Positions 1 through 9,455 are shown, counted from the stretch's first letter. The stretch is DNA of 64,000 nt from Acidimicrobiaceae bacterium (GCA_020637235.1 JACJWG010000011.1:62001-126000), one strand, 5' to 3'. A program made the numbers and translations. The notes: generated from the letters alone by a model not told the origin.

Positions 1-1028
1 TTAGCGATGCGGCTGCCTGGGGCGGCGAGCATCCTGAACGCATCGGGCCCTCGAGCGTGGCCTCCATCCCGGCGAGGTCGCTGCGCAGCATCGAGGTCTC
101 GAACATCATCTCGGTGATGCCGAGCTTCATCAGCGACGCGGCCGTGGACGCGACGGACCCTGGCGCTGTGCCATCGCCTTGTAGCTGCTGCCCTCGCGAT
201 GAAGGCGATGAGTTGCCGCTGTTCGACCGACGACAGATCGTTTCTCGGCGAGGCGGGCCATGCTCCAGCCGCCGCTCGAGACCGATCAATGCTGGTGCCG
301 ATGTGGCTGCGCTGTTGGTGAGCACCGCCATGCCACGCCCCACTGCCGTGCAGCGGGCCGAGCAGGTTGGCGTCAGCAGGTGCACGTCGGTGAAGAACAC
401 CGTCGAACTCGGCTTCCTCGCTGGTCATCTGCTTCAGCGGGCGGATCTCGATGCCGGCAGATCCATCGGGCACAGGAAGAACGAGATGCCCTCGTGCTTG
501 CGCCTCCGGGTTCGTACGCCGCGAGGATGCCCCAGTCGCTGTGGTAGCGCCCGCCGCTGCACCACACCTTCTGGCTGTTCACGATGAAGCGTCGCCGTCA
601 CGCTCGGCCTTCGTGCTGGAGGCCGCTCGAGGTCGCCGCTGGCGCCGGGTTCGCTGAACAGCTGGCACCACAAACTGCGCCGCCTGGAACGGTAAGCCGA
701 GTAGAATTGGTTTGCTGCTCGGCGGTGCCGAAGCGCAGGATTGCACCGCCGGTGAGCACGAGGCCCACCATGTTGAACACCGGCGGCATGCCGGCGGCGC
801 ACACTCGAGCATCCAGATCGAGTTGTGCTCGGGGGTGAGGCCGCGACCGCCGAACTCGACCGGCCAGTGGATGCCGGCGAAGCCCGCCTCGTGCACCTTG
901 CGATGCCACGCGACGCCCTGCTCCACCAGATCGGGCGGGCAGATCGCGCCGTAGTCGCGCGGGGCGCCGTCACGGTTGGCGGCGAGCCAGGCGCGCGCTT
1001 CGAGCTGGAAGTCGTCGACGGAGATCAC
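1..1028 (-). pseudogene. acyl-CoA dehydrogenase, frameshifted and partial
   Basis: The minus strand from a GTG at 1028 reads ISVDDFQLEARAWLAANRDG, then IHWPVEFGGRGLTPEHNSIW, the usual N-terminal helical part of acyl-CoA dehydrogenases (FAD enzymes that oxidise acyl-CoA to enoyl-CoA). The homology then jumps between frames: NMVGLVLTGGAILRFGT, then CQLFSEPGA, then VNSQKVWCSGGRYHSDWGI, then GISFFLCPMDLP. At least four indels are needed to read it through. The C-terminus lies beyond the left edge of the window. Its start is 25 bp from the divergent NUDIX gene. Because the breaks are many and small, with family motifs preserved on each side, sequence error at a contig end is as likely as real decay. 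Which CoA ester it uses cannot be told. Confidence 0.75.
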
Positions 1029-1053
1029 GGGGCGAACGTATCGTCCCCACCCG

Positions 1054-1590
1054 ATGGCGTTCGAAGCGATCTTCCCCGGCACCCGACCGACCGTGTTGCA
1101 CGCCGGCGAACGTGCCTCGGTGGTGGAGGGCGACGCGCTCGCCGCGTTGCGCGAGTCGTGCTGCGGTGCCGGTCCGGTCGGCCAGCTGATCACGTGGGCG
1201 TGGACGGTCGACCACGACCGCACGCACACGCTGCTGGTGCATCACGCCGACTTCCACCACTGGATGCCGGGCGGCGGTCGGTGCGGCGAGGACGAACTGC
1301 CCGGCCACGCCGCGCTGCGCGAGCTGCACGAGGAGACCGGGGTGCACGGCCGGCTGCTCGTCGAGCATCCGCTGTTGCTCGACGTCGTCGAGCACGACCA
1401 CGCCGGGGTGGCGGTGCGCAGCTTCGGGATGGCGTTCCTGGTGGAGGCCGACCGGTCGTCGCCACTGGTGCCCGAACCCGGGCAACCGGCCGCGTGGTTC
1501 GCGCTCGGGCCGGAGCCGCCGGAGGGTGCGAGCGCCCGGCACTGGCAACGGCTGCTGTACGGGCTCGGACGCGCCACGGGCGCACCCTGA
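1054..1590 (+). CDS. NUDIX hydrolase family protein
   Basis: A 178-residue protein with a complete Nudix box near residues 71-93: G-x5-E-x7-REL-x-EE-x-GV, read as GRCGEDELPGHAALRELHEE then TGV. Nudix enzymes hydrolyse nucleoside diphosphates linked to another moiety, using Mg2+ held by the REx2EE glutamates. An upstream in-frame start at 976 exists, but the ATG at 1054 fits better: it leaves a short divergent promoter gap before the acyl-CoA dehydrogenase start at 1028, and the sequence before it overlaps that gene. The substrate is not predictable. The last codons form one arm of a hairpin whose loop is the stop codon. Confidence 0.85.
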   Translation: MAFEAIFPGTRPTVLHAGERASVVEGDALAALRESCCGAGPVGQLITWAWTVDHDRTHTLLVHHADFHHWMPGGGRCGEDELPGHAALRELHEETGVHGRLLVEHPLLLDVVEHDHAGVAVRSFGMAFLVEADRSSPLVPEPGQPAAWFALGPEPPEGASARHWQRLLYGLGRATGAP

Positions 1591-1603
1591 GGGTGCGCCC
1601 GTG
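1575..1603 (+). terminator. hairpin with the NUDIX stop codon in its loop
   Basis: A perfect 13-bp inverted repeat, CACGGGCGCACCC and GGGTGCGCCCGTG, is separated by only TGA, which is the stop codon of the NUDIX gene. It lies between convergent genes (NUDIX ends at 1590, the short-chain dehydrogenase ends at 1637), so a bidirectional terminator is the natural reading. No U-tract follows, as is common in high-GC actinobacteria. Confidence 0.6.
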
Positions 1604-1636
1604 AGCTGATCGGTCGCGGTGAACGCCGCGTCGTGA

Positions 1637-2530
1637 CTACTTGAAGAACGGCAGGAACATGGCGGTCTCCTCCGCCAGGTTGTTCGGCACGCCGTAGCCG
1701 GTCTGATCGGTGACGGTGCCCCAATTGTCGCGCAGGTCCTCGGGCGACAGGTCGGCCTGGTGGTAGCCCTGCGTCTCGCCGATGAACACGTGCGCCACGC
1801 GGCCACCGCCGACCGAGAAGGTCTGGCCGCTCACCGGGCAGTCCTCGTGGGCGAGGTAGGTGACGATCGGCGACACCAGCGCCGGATCGAGCTTGTCGCC
1901 GAGGGCGCCCATGATCGACTCGGTCATGCGGGTGAGCGCCAGCGGGGCGATGGCGTTGGCCTTGATGTTGTACTTCGCGCCCTCGACCGCGAGCACGCGG
2001 GTGAAACCGACGAGGCCCATCTTCGCCGCGCCGTAGTTGGTCTGCCCGAAGTTGCCGAAGATGCCGGCGGCCGACGACGTGCTGATGATGCGGCCGTAGC
2101 CCTTCTCGCGCATGATCCCCCAGGCCGGCTGGGTGACGTGGAACGCGCCCTTCAGGTGCACGTCGAACACCGGGTTCATCAGGTCGGGCTCCATGTTGTG
2201 GAACGCCTTGTCGCGCAGGATGCCCGCGTTGTTGATCACGATGTCGACGGTGCCGAACGCATCCACCGCGGTCTGCACGATCGCCTTGCCGCCCTCGGGC
2301 GTGGCGACCGAGTTGGTGTCGGCAACGGCGTCGCCGCCGAGCGCCTTGATCTCGTCGACGACCCGCTCGGCCGCACCCTTGTCGCTGCCGGTGCCGTCGA
2401 CCGAACCACCGAGATCGTTCACCACCACGAGCGCACCACGCGAGGCGAGCAGCAGCGCGTGCTGCCGTCCGAGCCCACCTCCCGCACCCGTGATGATCGC
2501 CACCTTGCCGTCGAAACCGAGCTGAGTCAT
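1637..2530 (-). CDS. short-chain dehydrogenase, (3R)-hydroxyacyl-CoA dehydrogenase-like
   Basis: A 297-residue classical SDR. The NAD(P)-binding TGAGGGLG is at residues 14-21, NNAG at about 100-103, and the catalytic Ser (152/153), Tyr166 and Lys170 sit in STSSAAGIFGNFGQTNYGAAK. The SSAAGIFGNFGQTNY pattern and the long C-terminal extension (a segment reaching HVFIGETQGYHQADLSPEDL) resemble the hydroxyacyl-CoA dehydrogenase part of peroxisomal MFE-2/HSD17B4-like proteins rather than FabG. A role in fatty-acid or steroid side-chain beta-oxidation is inferred. This would fit the acyl-CoA dehydrogenase at the left edge, but the two are not in one operon. It is convergent with the NUDIX gene. Confidence 0.87.
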   Translation of the reverse strand: MTQLGFDGKVAIITGAGGGLGRQHALLLASRGALVVVNDLGGSVDGTGSDKGAAERVVDEIKALGGDAVADTNSVATPEGGKAIVQTAVDAFGTVDIVINNAGILRDKAFHNMEPDLMNPVFDVHLKGAFHVTQPAWGIMREKGYGRIISTSSAAGIFGNFGQTNYGAAKMGLVGFTRVLAVEGAKYNIKANAIAPLALTRMTESIMGALGDKLDPALVSPIVTYLAHEDCPVSGQTFSVGGGRVAHVFIGETQGYHQADLSPEDLRDNWGTVTDQTGYGVPNNLAEETAMFLPFFK

Positions 2531-2595
2531 GGCCCGGCAACCTACTCAGCGCCCTCTGCGGGTGTCGAACCCGCTCCGCCGTACACTCCGCCGCC

Positions 2596-3081
2596 ATGGC
2601 CGACGACCTGGACCGCATCGCCGAGCAGCACCGCCGGCTCCGCTTCGACCGTTTCGACGAGACCACGGCGTGGCAGCTCGGAACGTTGCTGCGCGAACGT
2701 GCGGTCGGACGCACCGCAGCGGTGGCGATCGAGGTGCGGTTGCACGGGCACACCGTGTTCTTCCACGCGATGGCCGGCACGTCGCCGTCGAACGCCGACT
2801 GGGCGCGGCGCAAGCGCAACGTGGTCGAGATGCTGCACCAGAGCTCGTACGCCGTCGGCCTCGACGACGCCCGCAGCGGCCGTTCGACGATCGCGCTGAT
2901 GGGCCGCTCGGACGGCGACATGGCCACCCACGGTGGCAGCGTGCCGATCGTCGTGGACGGCATGGGCTGCGTCGGCGCGGTCACGGTGTCGGGTCTGCCC
3001 CAACGCGAGGATCACGAGATGGTGGTCGAGGCGCTGGCCGAACTCTGCGGCGTCCCGTTCGCCGACATCCGCCTCGACTGA
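2596..3081 (+). CDS. UPF0303 / heme-degrading-domain family protein
   Basis: A 161-residue protein matching the UPF0303 pattern (Pfam 'haem-degrading', DUF336-related, the YBR137W type). It has FDRFDETTAWQLGTLLRERA near the N-terminus, FFHAMAGTSPSNADWARRKR in the middle, then HGGSVPIVVDGMGCVGAVTV, SGLPQREDHEMVVEAL. The family folds as a small alpha/beta domain; biochemical roles are poorly established, so none is asserted. It is divergent from the SDR (start at 2530), and the 65-bp gap presumably carries both promoters. Two palindromic repeat units follow the stop. Confidence 0.8.
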   Translation: MADDLDRIAEQHRRLRFDRFDETTAWQLGTLLRERAVGRTAAVAIEVRLHGHTVFFHAMAGTSPSNADWARRKRNVVEMLHQSSYAVGLDDARSGRSTIALMGRSDGDMATHGGSVPIVVDGMGCVGAVTVSGLPQREDHEMVVEALAELCGVPFADIRLD

Positions 3082-3085
3082 TGCT

Positions 3086-3198
3086 GCGCGTCTGGTCACG
3101 AACGCGTGCGTGTGACGCGGAAGTGACCAGACGCGCTGGGGTGTGGGTCGCGTGTGGTCACGAACGAGTGGGTGTGACGCGGAAGTGACCAGACGCGC
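3086..3198. repeat. two direct copies of a 51-bp palindromic unit
   Basis: Unit 1 (3086-3136) has perfect 14-bp arms, GCGCGTCTGGTCAC (3086-3099) and its complement (3123-3136). Unit 2 (3148-3198) repeats it at a 62-bp period with two mismatches in the left arm. The interior GTGTGACGCGGAA is shared. The pair fills the gap between the convergent UPF0303 and dapD genes and its last base enters the dapD stop codon, so it may act as a bidirectional terminator. The CTGGTC...GACCAG outer arms recur in the palindromes near 52.3 and 53.0 kb. Confidence 0.8.
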
Positions 3199-4127
3199 TA
3201 GTCGTTGGCGTGGAGGGCGGCGTTGAGGCCGGTCCACCGGGCGCTGCGCGCGAGCGCCTCCACGGCGCCCGTCTGGCTGTTCTGGCGGTACAGCAGTCCG
3301 CTCGCACCGCTGAGCTGGCGGGCCTTCACCACCTGCACACCATCGGGTCCGTGCACGGCGACCAGGGTGCCGGGCAGCACGTAGAGGCCGGCCTGGATCA
3401 CGCACTCGTCGCCGAGGCTGATGCCCACGCCCGCCTCGGCGCCGACGAGGCATCGCTCACCGATGCTGATCACCTCGGTGCCGCCGCCCGACAAGGTGCC
3501 CTGGGTCGACGCGCCGCCCCCGATGTCGCTGCCGTCGCCCACCACCACACCGGCGGAGATGCGGCCCTCCACCATCGACGTGCCGAGCGTGCCGGCGTTG
3601 AAGTTGACGAACCCCTCGTGCATCACGGTGGTGCCCGAGGCCAGGTGGGCTCCCAGGCGGACGCGGCTCGCGTCGGCGATGCGCACACCCGATGGGATCA
3701 CGTAGTCGGTCATGCGGGGGAACTTGTCGACCCCGTCGACGACGAGCGAACCACCGGCCCGGCGCACGCGCCAGCGCAACTCCTCGATCGTCTCGATCGG
3801 CGCCGGCCCCGCGCTGGTCCACGCGACGTTCGCCAGCTTGCCGAACACGCCGTCGAGGTTGATCGTGCGCGGACGCATCACGCGACCCGACAACAGGTGC
3901 AGCCGCAGATAGGCGTCGCTCGCGTCGGCCGGTGCGTCGTCGGTGTCGATCGTGAGCGACACGGCGCGCACGTCGACGTCGCGCAGGTCGTCGTGACGCT
4001 CTGCCGCCACGTACTCGTCGAGCCCGCCGGCCGGTGCCTCGCCGAGCCCGTACTCGCGGAACCACGTGTCGAGCACCACGCCGTCCGACGTCACCGTCGC
4101 CAACCCTCGTCCCCATGCTGCGGTCAT
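3198..4127 (-). CDS. dapD: 2,3,4,5-tetrahydropyridine-2,6-dicarboxylate N-succinyltransferase
   Basis: A 309-residue enzyme of the succinylase branch of lysine/diaminopimelate synthesis. It transfers succinyl from succinyl-CoA to tetrahydrodipicolinate. The N-terminal half (RTINLDGVFGKLANVAWTSA) is typical of the actinobacterial DapD type. The C-terminal half is a left-handed beta-helix rich in hexapeptides, with the family signature FVNFNAGTLGTSMVEGRISA. The ATG at 4127 is preferred over an upstream in-frame start because AGGAGA at 4136-4141 gives a good ribosome-binding site. Diaminopimelate from this pathway would supply both lysine and peptidoglycan. Confidence 0.92.
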   Translation of the reverse strand: MTAAWGRGLATVTSDGVVLDTWFREYGLGEAPAGGLDEYVAAERHDDLRDVDVRAVSLTIDTDDAPADASDAYLRLHLLSGRVMRPRTINLDGVFGKLANVAWTSAGPAPIETIEELRWRVRRAGGSLVVDGVDKFPRMTDYVIPSGVRIADASRVRLGAHLASGTTVMHEGFVNFNAGTLGTSMVEGRISAGVVVGDGSDIGGGASTQGTLSGGGTEVISIGERCLVGAEAGVGISLGDECVIQAGLYVLPGTLVAVHGPDGVQVVKARQLSGASGLLYRQNSQTGAVEALARSARWTGLNAALHAND

Positions 4128-4158
4128 CTGTGTGTCTCCTCTCGCGACCGGCGACCGG

Positions 4159-5205
4159 TCACCAACGGTTGCGGGCTTCCTCGGCGAACCCGCGCACTCC
4201 TTCGAACTCGACCGGCACACCGTCGTCGCCGACCACCCGGCCCGACCACGTGCCGAAGCACTGGTGCACTTCCATCTTCAGCACCTTCAGGTCGGTCACG
4301 TCGTACCGGTCGAACGTGGGCGTCAGTACCGCGTCCACCTGCTCGCTGTCGGGCGTGCGCACCCGCCACGGGCGCATCGGGTGCTCCCAGTCGTATGTCC
4401 ACTCCAGCTCGACGCCGATCTTGGTGAGGTGCCCGTCGATGCACAGTGCGTTCTCGGTGGCGCCGGTGCCCTCGGTCCACTTCCCGCCGAACTGCAGACC
4501 GACCACGCGACCGTCGACGGCGCGGCCCGACGCGGCGGCCCAGTTCCAACGGTTGCGGTAGGGCCAGATGCCACGCCCGAGGTCCTGCACGCCCCATGCG
4601 TCGCGGTCGGCGTCGATCGTCCACGCCCGGTCACCCACGCGCACCGTGCCGGTGGCTGGACGGGTGTTCTGCTTCGACGTAAACTGGAACCGGCGATCGC
4701 TCCACGGGATGACGACGTTCAGCGACTCGTGGCCGGCGGGCTTGTCGATGCGGACGTCCACCTCGATCGGCCCGTGTGCCGACGCCGGCGCCGACGCGGT
4801 GATGCGGGTGTACGTGTCTCGCTCGTCGATCACCAGGGTGAGGGCCCGGTCGACCACCGAGACCGCGTCGGTGCACACCTGATCGGGCAGCGAGATCCCG
4901 CGCGCCAGCGGCCGCAGGATGCCCGCCGTCGCCTGCTGCTCGGTCGCCCGATCGAGCACCCACACGTTCGCCAACCCGGCGTAGTCGACGTCGGCGTACA
5001 CGAACGACACCACGATCTCGTCGGTCTGCACGCACCAGTAGTCCCAGCGCTTCTTCCGGAACGGGCCGCCGCGCAGGTTGGCGCGCAGCTGTGGCGTGCG
5101 CGACCAGCCGCGTGCCGCCGGGTGCAACCGACCGCGCGCATCGCACAGGTCGACCGGGCCGAGCAGCTCGGGTTCGTGGGTGACGGGGACGGGGCGATCG
5201 ACCAT
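4159..5205 (-). CDS. DUF2804 family protein
   Basis: A 348-residue protein starting MVDRPVPVTHEPELLGPVDL. It matches the DUF2804 pattern: the early FRKKRWDYWCVQTDEIVVSF, then GRGIWPYRNRWNWAAASG, then GLQFGGKWTEGTGATENALC and a late FGTWSGRV. The fold of this family is lipocalin-like or beta-rich and its function is not established. No signal peptide or membrane segment is visible. It ends 31 bp upstream of dapD on the same strand and begins 23 bp after the lysS stop, so the three genes may be co-transcribed. The same frame stays open far upstream only because lysS lies in it. Confidence 0.8.
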   Translation of the reverse strand: MVDRPVPVTHEPELLGPVDLCDARGRLHPAARGWSRTPQLRANLRGGPFRKKRWDYWCVQTDEIVVSFVYADVDYAGLANVWVLDRATEQQATAGILRPLARGISLPDQVCTDAVSVVDRALTLVIDERDTYTRITASAPASAHGPIEVDVRIDKPAGHESLNVVIPWSDRRFQFTSKQNTRPATGTVRVGDRAWTIDADRDAWGVQDLGRGIWPYRNRWNWAAASGRAVDGRVVGLQFGGKWTEGTGATENALCIDGHLTKIGVELEWTYDWEHPMRPWRVRTPDSEQVDAVLTPTFDRYDVTDLKVLKMEVHQCFGTWSGRVVGDDGVPVEFEGVRGFAEEARNRW

Positions 5206-5228
5206 GGCGGCGTTGACGAGCGGGCGGT

Positions 5229-6759
5229 TCAGAACACTTCGGGGCGCAACGTCGGGAACAGGATCACTTCCTTGATCGACGTCGTGCCGGCCAGCAGCAT
5301 CGCCACGCGATCCATGCCGATGCCGAGACCACCCGTGGGCGGCATGCCGTACCGACGCGCGCAGGTAGTCGTGGTCGACCCCATGCCCCGGCGTTGCTGG
5401 CCTCCTTGCCCGCCTGCTCGTCTCGAACCGTTGCCGTTGCTCGGCTGGGTCGTTCAGCTCGCTGTCGTGGCCAGCCGCGGCCGCCGACGAACAGTTCAGA
5501 AGCGTCGGTGAGGAACGGGTCGTTGCGGTCGACGCGGGCGAGCGGCGAGATCTGACGGGTGGCCGGTGACGAAGGTCGGGGCCACCAGCGTGTTCGGCGG
5601 TCGACTCGAAGATCTCCTCGATGATCTTGCCGCTGCCCCAACGCTCGAGCACGGGCACGTCGTGGCGCTGTGCGAGGGCGCGCAGCTCGTCGACCGGCTG
5701 CGACGGGTGCACGGCCACGCCGGTGGCCTCCTCGACGAGATCGATCATGCGGGCGCGCCGCCACGGCTGCGCCAGGTCGACCTCGAGTGACGCCTCGCCC
5801 GGGCCGAGCACGGTGACCACCGACGTGCCGGTGGCGTCGATCGCGGCGTTGGTGATCAGCGTCTCGGTGATCTCGATCATCTCGCTGTAGTCGGCGAACG
5901 CCTGGTACAGCTCCATCATCGTGAACTCGGGGTTGTGCCGCGGGCTGATGCCCTCGTTGCGGAAGATGCGCCCGATCTCGAACACCCGCTCCATCCCGCC
6001 GACGATCAGCCGCTTCAGGTGCAGCTCCAGCGCGATCCGCAGGTACATGCGCATGTCGAGCGTGTGGTGGTGCGTGACGAACGGGCGGGCGTGCGCCCCG
6101 CCGGCCTCCACGTGCAGCACCGGCGTCTCCACCTCGATGAAGCCCCGGTCGTGCAGGGTGCGACGGAAGCTCGCGATCGTCGCATGGCGCACCTCGAAGC
6201 TGCGCCGGGCCTCCTCGTTCACGATCAGGTCGGCATAGCGCTGCCGGAACCGGGTGTCGGTGTCGGTGAGGCCGTGCCACTTGTCGGGCATCGGACGCAC
6301 GGCCTTCGACAGCAGCACGAACGAGTCGACCTTCACGCTGAGCTCGCCCTTGCGCGTGGTCATCACGGTGCCATCGACACCCACCCAGTCGCCGAGGTCG
6401 AGCTGGCCGAACGCGGCGAACCCGTCGTCGCCGATCTGGCCCTTCGACACGAACAGCTGGATCTCGCCGCTGCGGTCGCGCATGGTGGCGAAGATCAGCT
6501 TCCCCTGCTCGCGCAGCAGCATCACGCGGCCGGCCACCTGCACCCGCGCCTCGGTCTCGGTGCCGGACTCGAGCTGGCCGTGGGTGTGGCGGATCTCGGC
6601 CAGGGTGTGGCTGCGGTCGAACCGGTACGGGTAGGGCTCGACGCCGTCGGCGCGCAGCGCAGCGACCTTGGCGACCCGGCGAGCGGACTCGCCGGGATGT
6701 CGCCGCGGAGTCGGCGCGGGTTCGCCTGCGGGATCGGTGGTGTCGGCCGTGTCGCTCAT
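5229..6759 (-). pseudogene. lysS: class II lysyl-tRNA synthetase, frameshifted in its C-terminal third
   Basis: The N-terminal 390 or so residues read cleanly: an OB-fold tRNA-binding domain (VAGRVMLLREQGKLIFATMR), then class II motif 2 (ERVFEIGRIFRNEGISPRHN). Between about 5350 and 5600 the frame is lost several times: SELNDPAEQRQRF, VDHDYLRA and DRNDPFLT appear in different frames. The final motif 3 (YGMPPTGGLGIGMDRVAMLL) and the ending FPTLRPEVF with stop at 5229-5231 are intact. LysRS is essential and both flanks are conserved, so indel errors in the consensus are more likely than loss, unless another lysS copy exists. An alternative ATG is at 6768. Confidence 0.88.
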
Positions 6760-6889
6760 AGTCGGCATGACGGTACCGGCTGCACCTGGCGCTACGCCGC
6801 CTTCGGTGAGCGCCGCCGTGTCGAACGAGATGGGTGGTGATACCGTCACGTAGCGTGAAGTCTCGTCGCCGCGGGCGCTGCACTTCGCC

Positions 6890-8236
6890 GTGGTGGCCGC
6901 AGCCTCTGGCTCGGCGCGTTGGCTCTGGAGGCGGTGCCGACCCCGCAGGTCGAGCTCGTGTCGGCGCCCGCCGCGGTCGCTGCGCCGTAGGTCCGGATCA
7001 CGCCGCGGTCGACGTCGTGTCGATCGGGCCAGTCGGGCGATGAGCCTAGCGCTGGTCGCGCGCCGCCGAGGCAGTCGGCAGAGGAACGCACCGAGCGTGC
7101 TCGGGCGATCGTTCAACATCGGGTTGTGGGCGGTGCGGCGGCACGAGGCTCCGGTCCAGCTCGCAGGCGAGGGCGCATCGGGTGTGTGGCAGTTCCCGAT
7201 GAGCACCACGGCACTGCCCGTGGAGGCGATCGGTCGGGTGATGACCGCGCCGGTCGCGGCAGCGGTCGCGGCCGGCCAGGTGGTGCTGAGCCGCACGTCG
7301 GCCGATCTCCGCGGCGCGCAGGTGGGCGACACGCTCGACCTCATCGCTCGCGACGGCAACGCCCGCAGGTTCGTGCTCGGCCACATCGCCGCGGACGCCG
7401 ACATCGGTGGTGCGGAGCTCGTGATGTCGAACGATCAGGCCGACGTGCTCGGTGCCGAGCGCGTCACCCGCGTGGTGATCTTCGGTCAACTCGACCGCGC
7501 CGCCGTGGCCGCCGCACTCCTCGCCGAAGGGCTCGTCGACGGGGAGGGCGTCCGGATCAACACCAGCTGGAATCCGTTCAACCCCGACAGCCTGCTCAGC
7601 TCGACCCAGACCAAAGTGCTGCTCGGCGAGTTCGACTACCGCATCAACGGCAACGGTGGCCTGTCGCTCGACCCCGACTGGGTCGCGGCCAACGTGCAAC
7701 GCGTGAACTTCACCACGATCGGCATCCGAGCCAGCTGTCATCGAGCGATCGTCGCCGACCTCCAGGCCGCGCTCGACGAGGTGGCGGCTGCAGGCCTCGG
7801 ATGGGCGATCGACCTCGCCAGCACCAACTCGATCGGCGGCTGCTACAACCCGCGCTACTCGACGGTGTCCGCGAGCATCGGTTCGGTGAGCCGTCACGCG
7901 TGGGCGATGGCGATCGACATGAACATCACCACCAACGGTCAGGGCCGGGTGCCGCGGATGGACTGCCGTGTGGTGCGGATCTTCCGCAAGCACCACTTCG
8001 CCTGGGGTGGCAACTTCCTCGTGTCCGACGGCATGCACTTCGAATGGGTCGGCGAGCCGCGCCACACCCAGCAGTATCCGAGTCGGTACTGCCCCAACCT
8101 GCCCGGCGGGGCGATCGAGTCGTCCGGTCCGCCGACCGTCGCCGTCGTGGACGCCCGGACCGAGCGCGACGTGCTGTTCGCCGAACCGGCCGGCACCGAC
8201 CTCGAGCTGCACGACCACGCCGCCGACGGGCACTGA
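6890..8236 (+). CDS. M15-type D-alanyl-D-alanine carboxypeptidase-like protein (N-terminus uncertain)
   Basis: The C-terminal region carries the zinc-peptidase M15 (VanY-like) pattern: SRHAWAMAIDMN (His and Asp ligands) and DGMHFEWVGEPR (His ligand), together with CYNPRYSTVSASIGSVSRHA. Enzymes of this type trim D-Ala from peptidoglycan stems. Upstream is an uncharacterised domain running from about PMSTTALPVEAIGRVM to VVIFGQLDRAAVAAAL. The first roughly 80 codons of the frame are low-complexity Arg-rich, while a signal-peptide-like stretch (LWLGALALEAVPTPQVELVS) reads in another frame at 6904-6985. A one-base frameshift between about 6985 and 7130 is therefore likely, and the true start may lie near 6854. 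It is convergent with the DUF2254 gene, only 4 bp away. Confidence 0.75.
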   Translation: MVAAASGSARWLWRRCRPRRSSSCRRPPRSLRRRSGSRRGRRRVDRASRAMSLALVARRRGSRQRNAPSVLGRSFNIGLWAVRRHEAPVQLAGEGASGVWQFPMSTTALPVEAIGRVMTAPVAAAVAAGQVVLSRTSADLRGAQVGDTLDLIARDGNARRFVLGHIAADADIGGAELVMSNDQADVLGAERVTRVVIFGQLDRAAVAAALLAEGLVDGEGVRINTSWNPFNPDSLLSSTQTKVLLGEFDYRINGNGGLSLDPDWVAANVQRVNFTTIGIRASCHRAIVADLQAALDEVAAAGLGWAIDLASTNSIGGCYNPRYSTVSASIGSVSRHAWAMAIDMNITTNGQGRVPRMDCRVVRIFRKHHFAWGGNFLVSDGMHFEWVGEPRHTQQYPSRYCPNLPGGAIESSGPPTVAVVDARTERDVLFAEPAGTDLELHDHAADGH

Positions 8237-8240
8237 TCCG

Positions 8241-9455
8241 TCAACCCCGCGAGGCCCGCAGTACCGCCTCACGATGCTCGTCGAGGAGCAAGCCGTCACG
8301 GCTGAACGTGAGCGCCGTCGACGACATCCGCATCGCCGCCGTCGCCAGATCGGGCGGGCCGAGCCGTACGAGCGCGGCGAGCACCTTCTGCAAGCGCACC
8401 CCGACCTCCACCATCGACGCCCCGTCGCGAGCGATCGGGCCGAACGCGTCGCGCACCAGCTCGTCGGCCGTGAGCGGGGCCACCAGCACGTCAGCACGCG
8501 GCGTCGGGCCGATCTCGCCGAGGCGTTCGCGATAGGTGACGAAGAAGGCGAGCAACTGGTCGAGCACCACGATCGCGGTGCCCGGATCGTTGACCCCGGG
8601 CGAGAGCGCACGGTCGGCCGTCTCGGCGAGCACGACCAGGTGGAACCGCACGTCGTCGGGACCGCGGAAGCGGTCGATCTCGACCGCCCGGCGCAGCCGT
8701 TCGGCGACGTCGTCGTCGGGCGGCTCCGGCGCGATCACCCATGCGACCGGGCGGCTCGGCTCGACGGTGTCGCCGGGCCGCAGCGGCAGGATCACCCGAG
8801 CGCCGCTCGACTCGGCCACGGCGTGCGCTGCCTCGACGTCGAGGCGCACCACCCGACCCACCCGATCGTCGACCACTGCGACGGCCCCGTCGGGCACGAC
8901 ACCGTCCCAGGCCGTGCCACCGAAGGTGCTGATCGCCGAAGGGGTGGCGGCGCGAGTCGCGTTCTCGAGCAGGCTCGCCACGGCGTGCTGTTGCCGGCCG
9001 AGCTGCAGCACGCGGTCCACCCAGGTGATGAACGACACCAGCACGACGGTGAAGATCACGATCAGCCCGACGAACAGCGACAGCCGGCCGAGGCGACCGA
9101 AGCGCAGCGCGACCAGTCCGAGGATGCTGATGACGGAGTAGACGAACGCCGCCACGAAGCTCGAGATCGCCACCCGGCCGCGAGCGTCGGTCACCACCTG
9201 CATCGACGCCCGCGGTGTGGTCGACGCGGCGACGTTCGACGCCGAGGTGATGATCGCCGACAGGCTGAACGTCGCCACGGTGAGCATGCTCGAGGCGAAC
9301 AGCGCGAGCACCGTGATGAGCGTGTCCTCGGAGATGTCGACCGAGATGCCCGGCTGCCACGTGCGTCCGATCAGGTAGGCCAGGATGCAGATCGCGATCG
9401 CCCCGATCGCCGCCGTCGCCGGGGCGAACCAGAGCGAGTCCCTCACACGGCGCAT
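8241..9455 (-). CDS. DUF2254 family membrane protein
   Basis: A 404-residue protein starting MRRVRDSLWFAPATAAIGAI. There are four N-terminal membrane segments (about residues 10-30, 45-70, 95-115 and 125-145), then a soluble domain with RALSPGVNDPGTAIVVLDQL, the most recognisable DUF2254 motif. Early SMLTVATFSLSAII is also characteristic. The function of the family is unknown. The start at 9455 lies 99 bp from the divergent flavoprotein GTG at 9555. Confidence 0.88.
   Translation of the reverse strand: MRRVRDSLWFAPATAAIGAIAICILAYLIGRTWQPGISVDISEDTLITVLALFASSMLTVATFSLSAIITSASNVAASTTPRASMQVVTDARGRVAISSFVAAFVYSVISILGLVALRFGRLGRLSLFVGLIVIFTVVLVSFITWVDRVLQLGRQQHAVASLLENATRAATPSAISTFGGTAWDGVVPDGAVAVVDDRVGRVVRLDVEAAHAVAESSGARVILPLRPGDTVEPSRPVAWVIAPEPPDDDVAERLRRAVEIDRFRGPDDVRFHLVVLAETADRALSPGVNDPGTAIVVLDQLLAFFVTYRERLGEIGPTPRADVLVAPLTADELVRDAFGPIARDGASMVEVGVRLQKVLAALVRLGPPDLATAAMRMSSTALTFSRDGLLLDEHREAVLRASRG

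Noticed and set aside
4159..7404. A single 1081-codon minus-strand frame
   Set aside because: It only joins the DUF2804 gene, the frameshifted lysS and upstream sequence in one frame; internal starts and family boundaries separate them.
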